Below are positions 34,822-46,222 of a stretch of 64,000 bases of DNA, piece by piece (within the stretch, counting starts at the first letter, position 1; the number at the start of each line of letters is the position of its first letter). The notes under the pieces were generated by a model that searched no databases, was not told the DNA's origin, and worked only from the letters and a program-made list of their open reading frames with translations. The position numbers were made by a program, and so were the translations under genes. The DNA is from Branchipolynoe longqiensis. Its lineage: Eukaryota; Annelida; Polychaeta; Phyllodocida; Polynoidae. The DNA lies in the NCBI GenBank assembly GCA_030323885.1, contig CM059187.1:122913593-122977592 (forward strand), in the 5' to 3' direction.

Positions 34822-36326
34822 TAATAAATGTAAATATAATGAATGTAATATATATTATATATATTATCCAGAATATATATTCCATGTAACAAATATCAAC
34901 ACATAGCCTCACAAATGTGCTCTTTGGTCTGACTTTTTTTTTCAAATTAGATGAATTAACGCATGCACTTCATGCGGCTACTTACAAATGCCCATCGGCT
35001 TTCATCACTTTCAATAACAGCATAAGAATGCGTTGAAAATATAATACCATAAATCACAGCTTGTCGCTGTGTGTGTTAAGAGAGAAGAAGTAGCAGCAGT
35101 AGAAGCAGACGAGAATGCGGCCTTGACAAACGACAGAATTCCCGGCACTAATGAGGCACACCTGAACCGTTTACGAGCATGCGCAGAGATAAGCGCGGGA
35201 AAGATGGCAGGTTGGTCGTTACCAGGGTTCATAGTCATACTCCCGGCTAGGTCGACCGATCCTCTTAAGTATTATTACTTTTATTAGATAGATGTTATGT
35301 ATGTAATGGGCGATGCCTGGTAGATTCACTGTCTGCATTGGCAATTAAGTTCACAGGAATAGTTTGCGTGGCTTAGGCTAAATTGGAATGGCTTCTGGGT
35401 TTAAATAAAAAATCACTGATGATATCTATTCCGGAAATGGGATCTAATTGAAAAATAAATAAATAAATACAAAAATAAATACAGGTATGTAAGTGTATAT
35501 CGACGTATATACAATACCAGTATGTAATACACATATATCTATCATGTGTGGCATGTATTGTGGAAATGGTATGTAATTGAAACCTAAATAAATAAATAAA
35601 TATGTAAATGAATATATATATTTGCATATATAATATATGTATATAATACATATGTATATGGATATGTATGATTGTGTCTACTTATGAATAAGAAACAAAC
35701 AATATGAGTGATTTGAAAAAGATGAACTTTGACTGGAGGTTAACAGCCTCTTGCCTAAAATTGTTAAAACAGTTTGTGGCAGGGTGATGGCATGTTACTT
35801 GTTAGTAGTAGTGACAAACTGGTGCGTTTACAGACAGGTGGCGCCACACTCTGTCCTGAGGTTGCCCATGCATAGTAATTAGTAGTCAACGGCGAATATA
35901 TAAAGAACCCAGCAGTAGATTATTGACGGGAGGAGTCTTGGAGAAGCTCATGGAGGAAAGCTTCTGGCTAATTATATTCGAATAATGCGTATGCAACACA
36001 TATGTATGTAATGTATATACGCATATATATTTATACATATATATATATAATATATATATATATATCTTGACATACAAGAGAAACTGGGTTAATGAAATGG
36101 TAACATCTGATTGTGGCTCCGGCCGATTCGTCATAGGCCGATGTGATTAGGGACACTCGCCGCTTGGCAAGGAGTGGAGAAGGAGCATGTGCACTGTAGT
36201 TATTTTTAGACACAATCCACTGGTGCAGCGGGCGATTTGGAGTCGTGCGTACATCCGGAAAGAGAGAGTCATATGTATATATATATATATATATGTATAT
36301 ATAGATAAATATGTATATACATTATA
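34822..36326. other. Intronic sequence, mostly AT-rich
   Basis: AT microsatellites (about 34840-34890, 35590-35660, 36020-36070, 36270-36300) and a short match (35965-36005) to the GCATAATGCG dispersed repeat. A purine-rich stretch at 35070-35220 is unclassified. No exon supported. Confidence 0.4.
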
Positions 36327-36504
36327 CAGTAAAGCCTCTCTAACTGAACACCTCTACAGATCGACCACTCCCCTATATCGACTGCTTTATTTGGGTCCCA
36401 ATAATACCATTGTAAGGATATTCTAACTCCCTAAACCGACCACCTCCCTAAATGGACTGTTTAAATTCGGTCCCCTGGTCGATCGATTTAGAGAGGTTTT
36501 ACTG
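36327..36504. mobile_element. Pogo/Tigger-like MITE, 178 bp
   Basis: Starts CAGTAAAGCCTCTCTAAC and ends GAGAGGTTTTACTG, with inner CGACCACCTCCCTAAA and GGTCGATCGATTTAG. Related to 8919-9095 and 57564-57637. Confidence 0.72.
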
Positions 36505-36556
36505 GATATGTATATATTGATATAAATGTATATGCATATCTATAATTATATAGATA

Positions 36557-36626
36557 TAGGTGATGTAATGAGTTCGCTGGTCTACACTCCGGCGAACTAT
36601 GCATAAGCGATCTCATTACATCACTC
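36557..36626. repeat. Short inverted repeat (GTGATGTAATGAG)
   Basis: GTGATGTAATGAG and its inverse CTCATTACATCAC enclose about 45 bases including GTTCGCTGG / CCGGCGAAC, so the segment can form an interrupted hairpin in AT-rich surroundings. Confidence 0.5.
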
Positions 36627-37144
36627 ATATAGATATAGATATTATATATATATATTATATATATATAATATATATATATACAATAGGTCAATAAATATAT
36701 ATCACTTCTTGAAGAATAATAAATACAAAATATATATATATTATATAATATATAAATATAATATATATATAAATATAACTGTAATATATGTGGGGTGTGT
36801 GTGGTGTGGGTATGCAGGTATATAGGTATACCTCAGCGAGTTTGACGCCCCTGCCTTGCAGAGCTGTAAAGCACTGCCTTGTGGTACAAGTTCTTGACAG
36901 AACCGAAGGCTAAGGGAGCAAACCCTAAACAGAAAACCATGTCACTGTGGCAGCACTAAGGGCAGTTGATGTACGGTACTCCCAACATCTCCCGACCAGC
37001 CACTGCAGGGACAAATAGTTTTGCGCCTGTCTTGACATGTTCTTGCCGGTGTGAAACCTCTATTTGCTCCCCGAGAGAGTGCCGCTGGTAACTTGCAAAA
37101 GCCAACAGCATATCAAAACTTTTACAGGAAGCTTTCATGAAATG

Positions 37145-37279
37145 TAGCTGAGAGACATTAAGACCGACTCATGGACGCAACTCTCACAGCAGAGAGCTAA
37201 ATGGAGAGCGGCAGTCAAGTAATGAAAGCAGTCTCTGTCGCATCGCGACCGACAGCATGATGATGATGATGATGATGAT
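37145..37279 (+). mobile_element. LINE 3' fragment (RTE-like) with (ATG)n tail
   Basis: GCTGAGAGACATTAAGACC ... CAGCAGAGAGCTAAATGGAG ... (GAT)n, the same C-terminal and 3' UTR segment as 15205-15378, truncated further at its 5' side. Confidence 0.66.
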
Positions 37280-37616
37280 TATATATATAATATATATAAT
37301 ATATATATACAATACGTCAATAAATATATATCACTTCTTGAAGAATAATAAATACAATCTCAGTTTTCCACCCATGTATGTAGTTATACTTATACAGTTA
37401 TAGTGAATTGCACTTAATGTATATGCGTGTAAACGCACTTGTTCGCATTCCCTAAGTGTTACCAATTATTTCTGCAGATATATATCGTGTATCTAATTGT
37501 CATTTGCAAATGCGTCATGGTTTCTACTTTGCTCTAGCATTGTTCTTTTTTGCAGTCTTTGAACTAATCTCCAGTTTTGGAAGATATAAAGAATTCTTTT
37601 TTTTTGTAATTGAAAA

Positions 37617-37955
37617 GTTTGTTGTTTGTTGTTGTACGTGCTAGCAAAATCTAAGGTCATATTAGGAGGGTCCCGAGTTGTCACAGTGCAACTTTATAGG
37701 GCTGACCCACTGGGAGACCAGGCGGCCAGCACCTTGACCTGATATCCCACTCAGTCACATTACCCTGCCACTGAACCGACCAATCGATGTCCTATCCTAA
37801 TAATGTTAAGCGAAAGGCTAGAAGCAACAAGTATCAATATTTAAGTCATTGGTTTGATTCGACTAGGGTTTGAACCCACAAACCCAGGCGTTCGGATCCC
37901 CTGATCCCTCAAAATAGGAGACATACGCCCAACTCATTCGGTCATCCAGTCTGGT
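37617..37955 (-). mobile_element. tRNA-derived SINE (family 1), diverged, minus strand
   Basis: Tail TTGTTTGTTGTTGTACGTGC at the left and a recognisable but mutated tRNA head at the right (GACTGGATGACCGAATGAG on the minus strand). The head carries an insertion between the A and B boxes compared with 4045-4371. Confidence 0.7.
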
Positions 37956-38267
37956 CTGTAATTATAAATGAAGCTGTAAAATATTCTAATTCACGTCATT
38001 GGGGGGAATGCAAATGTTCTATTACTATGATTGATTGATTGGTGGTTGCTTTATGCTGTGTTAGCAGCACAGGCCATACTCACGGCGAGAAATGTTTGTT
38101 TTTTTGTTCAAACCATCGCTTTTACATGTAAAGGGATAAAATCAATTATGTGCCAATAGACACTCATTAAATTAAAAGCTCACAATCATATATTTGTGGT
38201 CAAGGGAAACAAATTCCCATAGAAAAAGAAAAGTTTTATTAATAATTGATAGAATCTATTTAGTAAA

Positions 38268-38804
38268 CTATATGAGGTGGTACAGTCCAGCTGCCCTCAA
38301 AAAGGCTAAAATGTTTTCTTGTTTTACCTTAGTAAAAAGGTCATGCATACTGTCTGCAGTGTAGAACTGTTGGTGCAGGGCCAACAAATCGACGCAACTT
38401 AGTAAAATGTGTTTGAGTGTCAGCGGGGACTGACACCCAATACATTCAGGGGGAGGTTCCCCCTTGAGCAGAAAAGCATGTGTAAGCCACGAGTGGCCAA
38501 TACGGCAGCGGCTAAGGACCACTTGGTCCCACCGACCTCCCGCATGAGTCTGTGGTGGCTTTCCCACAGATGGTTCAATTTCTTTAAATTTATTAATGTT
38601 TTCATCCCACTCATGTTGCCATTTGGATTTTATGTGGGTGGCTATTAGTGGTTTCAGATCAGAGTGAAAGATCAGACACGGTTCAAGATCACAGTTCAGG
38701 GCCTTCTTTGCAGCCCGATCAGCTCGTTTGTTTCCTTGTATGCCGGAATGGTCAGGCACCCAGCACAGGTGGATGTCATACACATCCGTTGTCAGTTGGT
38801 TCAT
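38268..38804 (-). pseudogene. LINE ORF2 remnant: RNase H second half and C-terminal zinc-binding tail
   Basis: The 178-codon frame contains WVPDHSGIQGNKRADRAAK, the conserved C-terminal part of a retrotransposon RNase H (His, then the last catalytic Asp), at about residues 15-34. Near residues 142-156 is CIGCQSPLTLKHILLSC, the CCHC-like motif common at the end of such polyproteins. Other conserved-looking residues lie between (RCRIGHSWLTHAFLL). It directly continues the frame at 38801-38985, but one base out of register, so this copy cannot make a continuous protein. It is a 5'-truncated dead copy inside the large intron and on the opposite strand to the host gene. Confidence 0.75.
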
Positions 38805-38985
38805 TTATAAATGACCGTTGCTAGAATAGGGTGATTCGTTTTCAGTCCAGCAACAGCCAGGAGGCAAGAGAACGAATCACTGTATATAACATACTTAGTG
38901 TGGTTGGATACCTCGATACACTCCAATGCGAGAAGGAGTGCTCGGGCTTCTGCAGTGAAAATGCTTCTGCAGTGTTCTATTACTA
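38801..38985 (-). pseudogene. LINE ORF2 remnant: RNase H first half
   Basis: Reads SIFTAEARALLLALE (catalytic Glu) and YVIYSDSFSCLLAV (catalytic Asp), then stops in TAAATGA where the downstream frame begins. The overlap AAATGA means a one-base shift between the two halves. Upstream of about 38985 there is a 17-bp tandem duplication (TGTTCTATTACTAAACA) and the similarity ends, marking the truncation point. Confidence 0.7.
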
Positions 38986-38990
38986 AACAG

Positions 38991-39718
38991 TGTTCTATTA
39001 CTAAACAGGTGTACGTGACCAAGCACATGTATGTATATATATGTAAGTGCTGGTGGTGCCTGAGTGGGATGTAAATAGACATAGTGGTGTTGCCAGGGCT
39101 GTGGGTAAGGGCACTCAAGGCCTACCCCCTCCCCCTATGCTAGATAGGATCCCCATTGGTAGGGCTTCTTTCCCATTGGGGGAAAAGGGTGGGGTGATAC
39201 TCTACAAATAGTACAATGAACTCATGTACCATATAAATAATAAACCAGAGGGCTTGACTCTCTCTCTCTTCCTTTACACTTTATACTCTTCCTTTCTCTT
39301 TTTCTATATTGATTTCACTATAGCCTGCCTACACAACCACAAATTCGAGCTTTAGCCATTCTTCAAAGCGGTTCAAATTCATGAATCATATCAAATCGAA
39401 ATATCCAGACATAGGTCCATTGACAAATTAATGTTGCCGGTATAAAGTTCTAGTGATTGCCATTGAAAACAGCAGGAACGCCAATATCAGTTTCTGATTA
39501 ATTTTGCAACTCTATTTTCTGATATTGTTCCAAACAAATTTCATTAGGTTCGAGTTTACGTTTCACCTCATTTTCAATGGCGGGAAATGCCTCAGCCTGG
39601 CCGTATGGTTCAGTGGTATTACTTGTTTTACTTCGATAGTGTGCTGTTAATAGCAGTTTTATCCCATTAAAGGCACTAGTATTAAGAAAGTCATTCCGAT
39701 ATTGCAATTAGTTGGGGA
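38991..39718. other. Intronic sequence, nothing identified
   Basis: Mixed sequence with a CT-rich stretch (about 39255-39310). No gene or classified repeat. Confidence 0.4.
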
Positions 39719-40080
39719 GTGTTTTGGTTTACATACCTGCAAACTCCTAGCCATATTGCAATTTTGGGGGGGGGGGGGTCCATTAGTTGTTTAAGCAGGG
39801 GAAATTTCAGTCATAGACGACTGGTCTTCCTCATTCCACTGCTGGTCGATAGAAAGCCCGAGCCTACACTTTTACCGACCCAAGGGATTTTTAACCTCCC
39901 ACACCACATAGACATGGTATGAGAGCAACCGGCCTTTGATGACTCTGTAAGTTATGCACAGTGGTGGAAATCCAAATTGGCAGAGCTGGGGGCATGGGGA
40001 ATTGAACCGCCGACCCTCAGATTAGGAGTCTGACCTAGAAAAAAGTCAGACACTCTAACCACTCTGCCACAGAGAACGCC
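39719..40080 (-). mobile_element. Candidate tRNA-Ser/Leu-like SINE (family 3), minus strand
   Basis: On the minus strand, GTTCTCTGTGGCAGAGTGG, TTAGAGTGTCTGACT, a long variable region and GGCGGTTCAATTCCCC (B box) at 39985-40080 resemble a class-II tRNA head. The 260 bases that follow (to 39719) include a poly-G/C run and could be the body. Only one copy is in the window, so family status is unproven. A true tRNA gene is unlikely because the 5' and 3' acceptor strands do not match well. Confidence 0.4.
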
Positions 40081-40390
40081 AATGATATATTAAACATTCC
40101 TAACATTAATAATATTTTTTAAATGGCAGAGGGGGACGCATTCGTTGATGAAACAGGATAAAATCAATTTTTGAAAATTCAGATTCCCCATTCTACTGCT
40201 CAGTGTCCCATCCTAGTGCTAGTAGTAGTCCAAATTGTTTTTCAGGATTGCGTTTTCAGGATTTGATGTATTCAGTGACATTTCCGCATTGTTTTTATAT
40301 TGATTTGTTACTATTGTAGTGGTCTGCACTGACCTCTCAAGCAGGGAGCCACATAAATAAGACAGGTGGGCGTAGAATAGGTGACGACAT

Positions 40391-40497
40391 CAGGGAGCAT
40401 AGGTGGTGTAATGGTTAACACAGTAGCCCGGCATCCATGAGGGGTGGGAGCGAATCCTGCTCTAGGAGCAATATTTCCCAATTTCATCACCCCCTAC
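40391..40497 (+). mobile_element. tRNA-derived SINE (family 2), plus strand
   Basis: GGGAGCATAGGTGGTGTAAT, GGTTAACACAG and GGGAGCGAATCCTGC followed by AATATTTCCCAATTTCATC, parallel to 24545-24644. The B box has lost GGTTCGA to GAGCGAA. Confidence 0.6.
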
Positions 40498-40515
40498 AAC
40501 AATATGTTAGGACTA

Positions 40516-40863
40516 AAGGCCCGGTCACATACATGGTAGTGGACGTAGTTGAACGTAGAGGAGGCTAACGAAGTTGAACGTAGTTGAACCTAGTTGAACG
40601 TAGTTGAATGTAGTTGAACGTAGTTGAATGTACTAGAGAAGCATGGATGCTGGTACATTCGATTACGTTCGACTACATTCAACTACGTTCAACTACATTC
40701 AACTATGTTTGACTATGTTTTACTACATTTGACTACGTTCGACTACGTTGGACGACGGTCAATTACGTTCAACTCATTCAACTACGTTCAACTACGTTCA
40801 ACTACGTTCAACGACGTTCAACGACGTTCAACTACGTCCACTAACGTGCACGTGACCGGGCCA
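40516..40863. mobile_element. Palindromic GTCACAT element, copy I (hairpin of GTTGAACGTA words)
   Basis: Ends AAGGCCCGGTCACATAC and inverse TGGCCCGGTCACGTGC with TA flanks (40514-40515 and 40864-40865). The left arm iterates GTTGAACGTA and the right arm TTCAACTACG, its complement, so the whole 348 bp can fold on itself. No shared core. Confidence 0.76.
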
Positions 40864-41154
40864 TATTAAGAGGAGGGGACGAATCCAACGTTATTAAAAT
40901 TGTTCAAACCATTAACATTCAAGGACTGGCCATACGCTAGAGCTAGGATAGCTCCACCACCACGCTACCGCGCCTTCACTTAGAAGTGATCGCCTATCTG
41001 TTAGGAGGGCGGGCCCGTGGAGAAGTTCTGGTCTCCTCCAGGTGGTAGAGATCGGCTTACCAATTAGAGATGCAGCTCGATGTGGTGCTTGATATCCCGG
41101 ATGTAGTATCCGTGGCTGAGGTAGGGGGTGTGTGATGTGTGGTGGGTGGTAGGT

Positions 41155-41205
41155 GCGTGGTGGTGGTGGTGGTGGTGGTGGGGGGGGGGGGGGGGGGGGG
41201 GTTGT
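41155..41205. repeat. (GGT)n followed by a G run
   Basis: GGTGGTGGTGGTGG then about 20 consecutive G; the minus strand gives a poly-Pro/His artefact. Confidence 0.85.
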
Positions 41206-41225
41206 AGGTAGTTGTCTTTCAATAC

Positions 41226-42206
41226 TCTGATAAATGAAATCAGGAGTCCAAACCATTCAGTGTTGCCTGTCTCAACATTAGTTTTGGAATCACACACCCA
41301 TCAAAATCAGGCACAAAGAAATTAAATATCAACCTCTGATGCCAGATTATATTGGGTCATTGTGACCGAATATAACCATTTTGACCCAATATAGTCTTGT
41401 GACCCAACAGACAAGACAACAGCCGAAATAGTCTGAATTCTATATACCAGACTAGATGCTGAGACTCGACTTGTTTCCAATTTTGGTAGCTCATGGTTGA
41501 TTCTAGCCAATGACTTTAAAAGTGATACTTATCGCTACCAAGTCTGGTATTCGGCATTAGTAGGATAGAGCAAGTAGCAGTGAAATGAATGAGGCCAATC
41601 ATCCGTGATTGAAATTTACCTTTCTTAATCAACAAAGTTTGTTTACCGGCTGGAAGGATTCATTTCTTCTTTGTGGCCGCCAATCATCGACAGGCGGTTG
41701 ACAATATAGATCACTGAATCAAAAATAAAATTATATATATACATATATATGTTTCTATTCTGCATCTGGATACATTAGGTTGCTATGTTACTTTTGTTTG
41801 AAGTAATAATTATATTAAAAGATAAAATTTAGAAATATTTGAAGGGAAAACAATCCAGTTTTCATGGTGTGAATATTGAAATACGACAGACTTTTATTAA
41901 ATATACATAATATTTCTCCTCTACCGCAATAAATACTTAACGAGTACACCAATATCTAACGCATATAGAATCAAAACTAGATACATCTTTTGATTTGGAA
42001 AAGGATAATACGTGCAACGGGGCACAATGGTTATATTTAGTCACAATGACCCAATACAATCTGGCATTCAAGGTTAATTTCTTTGTGCTTGGTTTTGATG
42101 GGTTTGTGATTCCAAAACTAATGTGGGCGCAATGAGACTGGTGCAGTATTGGAATCAGAGACAGGCAACACTGAATGGCTTGGACTCCTGGTTTCATTTA
42201 TGCAGC
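41226..42206. repeat. Large inverted repeat with 155-190-bp arms
   Basis: The left arm (41226-41380) and right arm (42017-42206) are inverse at high similarity: AGGAGTCCAA, CATTCAGTGTTGCCTGTCTC, TTAGTTTTGGAATCACA and GATTATATTGGGTCATTGTG on the left have complements in the right. The right arm holds about 35 extra bases after CCTGTCTC. The loop contains a SINE family-1 fragment (41508-41573) and a relic of the CTGCAT MITE interior (about 41770-41995). It could be a decayed foldback element or a rearrangement. Confidence 0.68.
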
Positions 42207-43160
42207 TCTAATGCAGTTACCCAGGGTCTGATAATGTGACAGACGGGGGGTGGGGGTAGAGGTCGGGTGGGGTGGGTGGGGTGGAGGCGGCGGGGTGGGA
42301 TGTGAGGTGGATGGGGGGTAAGGCTAAGATCTGCCATCCCAGCCTCACGGCTAGAGTAACTCACTACTTCCGGGAAAGAGCTTCCCACAATGCAATGCAA
42401 GGCGTGCCCGGGCTGCGGGCGCTTCTCCGGTTACGGCGGGCTTTTTGCGGCCACGTAACAATTGCCAGCCTTTGTCCTCGGGGCGTGAAATTCGACCGTG
42501 GGATGTTTAGTGAAATTGATTTTTATCTGAACACCCCTGAGAGCATAATGCACCCCCCACCACCTCCCCCAGTCCCCCACCGCACCCTCACCATACCGTC
42601 GGCCACTCTCCCTCTCCCAAACTCCCCAATACAAACCCATGGCACTGCATTACCTCGCTACAAATATATCTATAACTCACTCTGGTAAAGGGTGGGGGAT
42701 GTAGTGGTGTTTCTTGTTGTTGTTGTTTGGAGGGATATTGTAAGATCTTAACGTTAGCCAGCTGGACAGCTGGACAGCTCTTGGAAGGTGTCCAGGGCAT
42801 AACAATCAGCAGATATCAACAAAACCACACATCAACCACATACCAACCATCTATTGCGTACAAGCCTATAATATGTAAATAGAGTAGGCTAGTCTATGGA
42901 TAGAGTAGAAGCAAAACAATTATCAAGAAAAAACAAACCAAAACTAACATAGAATTACTAATCACACAAAAATAAATATAAGGAAATAAAACCGAAAACT
43001 GCCCAACATTGAAAACAAGCCCGATCATCCGGGCTTATATGTTATGGACAGCATAAACACCCCATCAACAACAAAAAGGGGGGGGGGGGAGTGTCTGTTG
43101 ACATATAATTGATTGTATGCTTTTACATTCTGTGTAAAAGCGACAGTTGAATAATTGTTT
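42207..43160. other. Intronic sequence with G-rich and C-rich patches
   Basis: A GGTGGGGTGGG patch (42245-42320) and a CCCACC patch (42550-42625) flank a moderately GC-rich unique stretch. No exon supported. Confidence 0.4.
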
Positions 43161-43212
43161 GTTTGTTGTTGATTTATGTATTAGTAACATCTAACATCAT
43201 ATCAGGACAGAA
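43161..43212 (-). mobile_element. SINE family 1, tail fragment
   Basis: TTTGTTGTTGATTTATGTATTAG then AACATCTAACATCATATCAGG, matching the 3' 50 bases of the family. Confidence 0.55.
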
Positions 43213-43249
43213 GGTGAATAATAATAAAGATTAATAATTTAAAATATAG

Positions 43250-43484
43250 TAGCAGTAATAGTAACAGTAGCAATAACTATGACAGTGGCAGTAACAGTAA
43301 CAGTGACAGTAACAGTGACAGTAGCAGTAATAGTAACAGTAGCAGTAACAGTGACAGTAATAGTATTAGTAACAGTAGCAGTAATAGTAACAGTAGCAGT
43401 GACAGTAACAGTGACAGTAGCAGTAATAGAAACAGTAGCAGTAACAGTGACAGTAACAGTGACAGTGACAGTAGCAGTAACAGT

Positions 43485-43518
<34 letters not shown>

Positions 43519-43545
43519 GCAATAGCGATAACAACAAATCATAAT
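43250..43545. repeat. Hexamer microsatellite CAGTAA/CAGTGA
   Basis: About 45 units of CAGTAA, CAGTGA, CAGTAG and CAACAG; translations are poly-Val/Thr (plus) or poly-Leu (minus) artefacts. Confidence 0.92.
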
Positions 43546-43581
43546 AATATGACAGAATACAAATAGAACACTTCACACCAT

Positions 43582-43635
43582 TAATATGGCCTTTGTCGCC
43601 GATAGTGCCCTGACCAAGCACCAATCAATCAATCT
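43582..43635 (+). mobile_element. LINE 3' tail fragment, (ATCA)n type
   Basis: AATATGGCCTTTGTCGCC ... CACCAATCAATCAATC, the last 55 bases of the LINE at 38029-38990. Very short; possibly a SINE or LINE sharing the tail. Confidence 0.55.
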
Positions 43636-44221
43636 ATGTTCATATGGGGGTGGGGAACTAGGGGGAAGAGCTCAAGGTTTTTTACCAATGGGAATATATC
43701 AATTAGACAGTCTGCTATGGAGTGTGACTAATGTGAGTGCTGGTTGGTTGGTTGGGTCGGTGGGTGCGGGGTGCGGGAAAGCTGGAGATTTGTGGAGTAT
43801 TTGAATTTGTTTGTGCATGTATGTATTCTTATTTTTCCATTTTTATACTGGGTTCTTTTTTTGGTGGGGGGGGGGGGGGGTCGGACGGGACAGGGCGAAG
43901 CAAGGTGGGGAGGAGCTAATGTTCCCAGCAGTGTGGCTATATCAATTACATAGCTTTCTATGACTGGCATGGTGGTTGGGTGTGGGTTTTTTTTTCTGAG
44001 GGTGGGGGTTGAGTTGTGGGAAGCGGGGATTCGGGGGATAACGGTTGTTGCTAGGTTTCGCGCTTGGTCTATGGGTGTTGTTGTTGTAGTTTTATTTGGT
44101 AGGAGCGGATTACAGTTCCCAACAACGTGTAAATCTCGCAATCAGATAGTTCTCAACAGATGGAGTGGCATGGCATGGCCATCCAGTTTAAAATATTCTA
44201 TTTTCCATTTTAATCCCATCC

Positions 44222-44581
44222 TTAAAGTTGCATAGTCCGATGGCTTTGAGTTTCTGTAATTTTTCTGATTTAACAATTATTAAGCTGATTGTTATAACCT
44301 GGCTTACTTTAGTTTGAAGTAACCTTTATTTTAAATGGTTAACATTTGAGATATTTGAAGATTAAAGATGTAAAATTAGATTTGGCCTGCACGCCAAAAC
44401 TCCCACAGCATAGGCTTCTGGAGTAACATATTCTATTAAATTGACTCAGTATTTCCTTCTATGGGTTAGGTAATATATGCTCAATAAGTGCATTAGTATC
44501 TAGGTTAAATATATAGAATCAAATCTAAATAATTGCTTTCATTTTGAAACTTTGATGGTTCATCGGAGTATGCAGCTTTAA
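44222..44581. mobile_element. CTGCAT MITE, copy 1
   Basis: Left end TTAAAGTTGCATAGTCCGAT and right inverse TTAAAGCTGCATACTCCGAT. The interior contains TTTGAGATATTTGAAGATTA. Same family as 48010-48365, 48663-49014 and 59972-60325, in inverse orientation to 48010. Non-coding. Confidence 0.75.
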
Positions 44582-44649
44582 TGAAATAAGTGCAAGATGG
44601 ACAAATAACACTGCTATAAGAGTCTATTGACAAATTGCAATATGCCCAT

Positions 44650-44792
44650 TTTGGCACATCAGCATAGTTATTTCCGATGACTCCTTGAAGCAGTCGGGGA
44701 GATCTGCCTCGTGGGCAATTCTTCTGCTCGTTGCCCGTGAATATGGCCTATGTTGCCGACACGGCGTAAAGGAAACCACCAATCAATCAATC
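44650..44792 (+). mobile_element. LINE 3' tail fragment, (ATCA)n type
   Basis: GAATATGGCCTATGTTGCCGAC, GGCGTAAAG, and CACCAATCAATCAATC. Longer than the fragment at 43582 and related to the 3' UTR at 38041-38100. Confidence 0.58.
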
Positions 44793-45199
44793 TGGTCCTT
44801 GCCTAGATAAAAGATTCACCCGGTACTTGTAGTACAAGGGTGAACGACACTGTAGTCTAAATACGGGTGAAAATAGCTTTAGTATTGAACATGAAGTAGA
44901 AACTGTGGTTCCATGATCAAATGGCTATATATATTGGCACAGATTTGGTGAAATGGGAGAGAATGCAAAAAGATAAGATGGCGGCCAGAGAACGCCGTCA
45001 ATTTCATTTTAAAATTGCATTAAAGTATGTTTTATTATATTTTCCAACTCAAAAGTAGCGGGTAAATATGAAGACATCAACAAAGAATAAATGTTGCTTC
45101 TTAGATTGTGAAATTAGGCTCTCATTTCATTAACCCACTTTTTCGACCGTTTTTATATAGGGTTGGTATTCACCTGTGTACTGCGAGTACTGGGTGAAT
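44793..45199. other. Intronic sequence with a small inverted pair
   Basis: TAGATAAAAGATTCACCCGGTACTTG (44804) is echoed by the inverse near 45172-45210 (GTACTGGGTGAATCCTTTATC), so this interval may be another decayed inverted-repeat element. Confidence 0.45.
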
Positions 45200-45372
45200 C
45201 CTTTATCTAGTCCTTGCCCTATTCTATCAATGCCGAGCAACAAGCCAGGTACGTACTGGTAAATATCCATTATACTTAAATGACTACTTTTGAGTCGGTG
45301 TGGTGTTCGAATCCACGACCTGGTACACCACACTTGAAGCGGGCGTTCAACTCATGTGGTCACCCCGTCTGA
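45200..45372 (-). mobile_element. SINE family 1, partial and diverged
   Basis: Contains CCTTGCCCTATTCTATCAATGC, a B box (GTGTTCGAATCCACGACC) and a head fragment at 45340-45372. The distal body and tail are absent. Confidence 0.6.
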
Positions 45373-45563
45373 TGATATATTCCTCTAGTGTGTGTGGCGC
45401 GAGAGGGGCCTCCCGTATACAACCCCCAAACAGCAGGGGTGGGGGTGGGGGGGGGGGGACACTCTAGAAATGCGGCGATAGAGGAAGTAGCAAAGTACAT
45501 GTGTTCCCCGAGCATTTATAGGCACACTTGTATAAAGACGTATACATCATATATATATTATAA

Positions 45564-45612
<49 letters not shown>

Positions 45613-46222
45613 CGAACAGGAAATGAGAAGGAAAGACTGGACTTGGTTTGGGTTGAGTTTATTTTCTCTGGCCTGCTGAGAATAAGGGGTGTTGGGAACC
45701 GAGCAGGTGCCCAGAAGGAGCACCGAAACATTTAGGGACTATTCTTTATCTATATTCAAATAATCACTAACATACACATTTATATATATATTATATACTC
45801 ATATTTATGTATTGCATCTTATGAACGAGGCAAACATGCAATTATTGATAAAACAATTGAAAATTTAAATGCGAGGTGTTATGGCTTACTTACATAATTA
45901 AAGACTGACAAAAGCACACCACTATCTGGCCTGCACCTGATGTCAATGTCACAGCCTGGCCCTGATACATCACCGCCGCTCTGCTGAGCAGCGCATGTGA
46001 CTGACTGACTCAGCCCCATCTCCCCGACATACGCCCTCTGGCCCTCCACAGCTGCGCATGCCCGTCAGTCACACTGAGCGGTTCATGGATGTTGCGCGCC
46101 GACTTGCGCAGTGAACAACTAAATCTCTCCGCAACCGCCACGGTCGTCAGTTGTTCTTCCGCTAGGACCAGCAAGACCCAAGTGGGCGTGTCACGTGGTG
46201 TGTGGCGAGCAGTAGGTAACCT
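45373..46222. other. Intronic sequence with AT microsatellite
   Basis: AT run at about 45560-45612 and a moderately GC-rich patch at 45950-46200. No exon supported. Confidence 0.4.

Larger units (their letters stand above)
38029..38990 (-). mobile_element. 5'-truncated LINE with RNase H domain and (ATCA)n tail, minus strand
   Basis: On the minus strand the order is: RNase H domain, C-terminal Cys-rich region, stop at about 38268, about 230 bases of 3' UTR, and a terminal CACCAATCAATCAATC (38029-38045). The last part of the UTR (GTATGGCCTGTGCTGC) recurs at 43582-43635 and 44650-44792. The RNase H-bearing layout is found in I-like and related non-LTR clades. Sequence beyond about 38990 is not LINE-like, so only the 3' kilobase was inserted. 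Confidence 0.75.

Noticed and set aside
38801..38804. ATGA overlap as translationally coupled LINE frames
   Set aside because: The overlap falls in the middle of the RNase H domain, so it is a mutation in a dead copy.
39985..40080. Functional tRNA-Ser/Leu gene
   Set aside because: A and B boxes are plausible but the acceptor stem does not pair well and SINE-like sequence is attached; treated as a tRNA-derived repeat.
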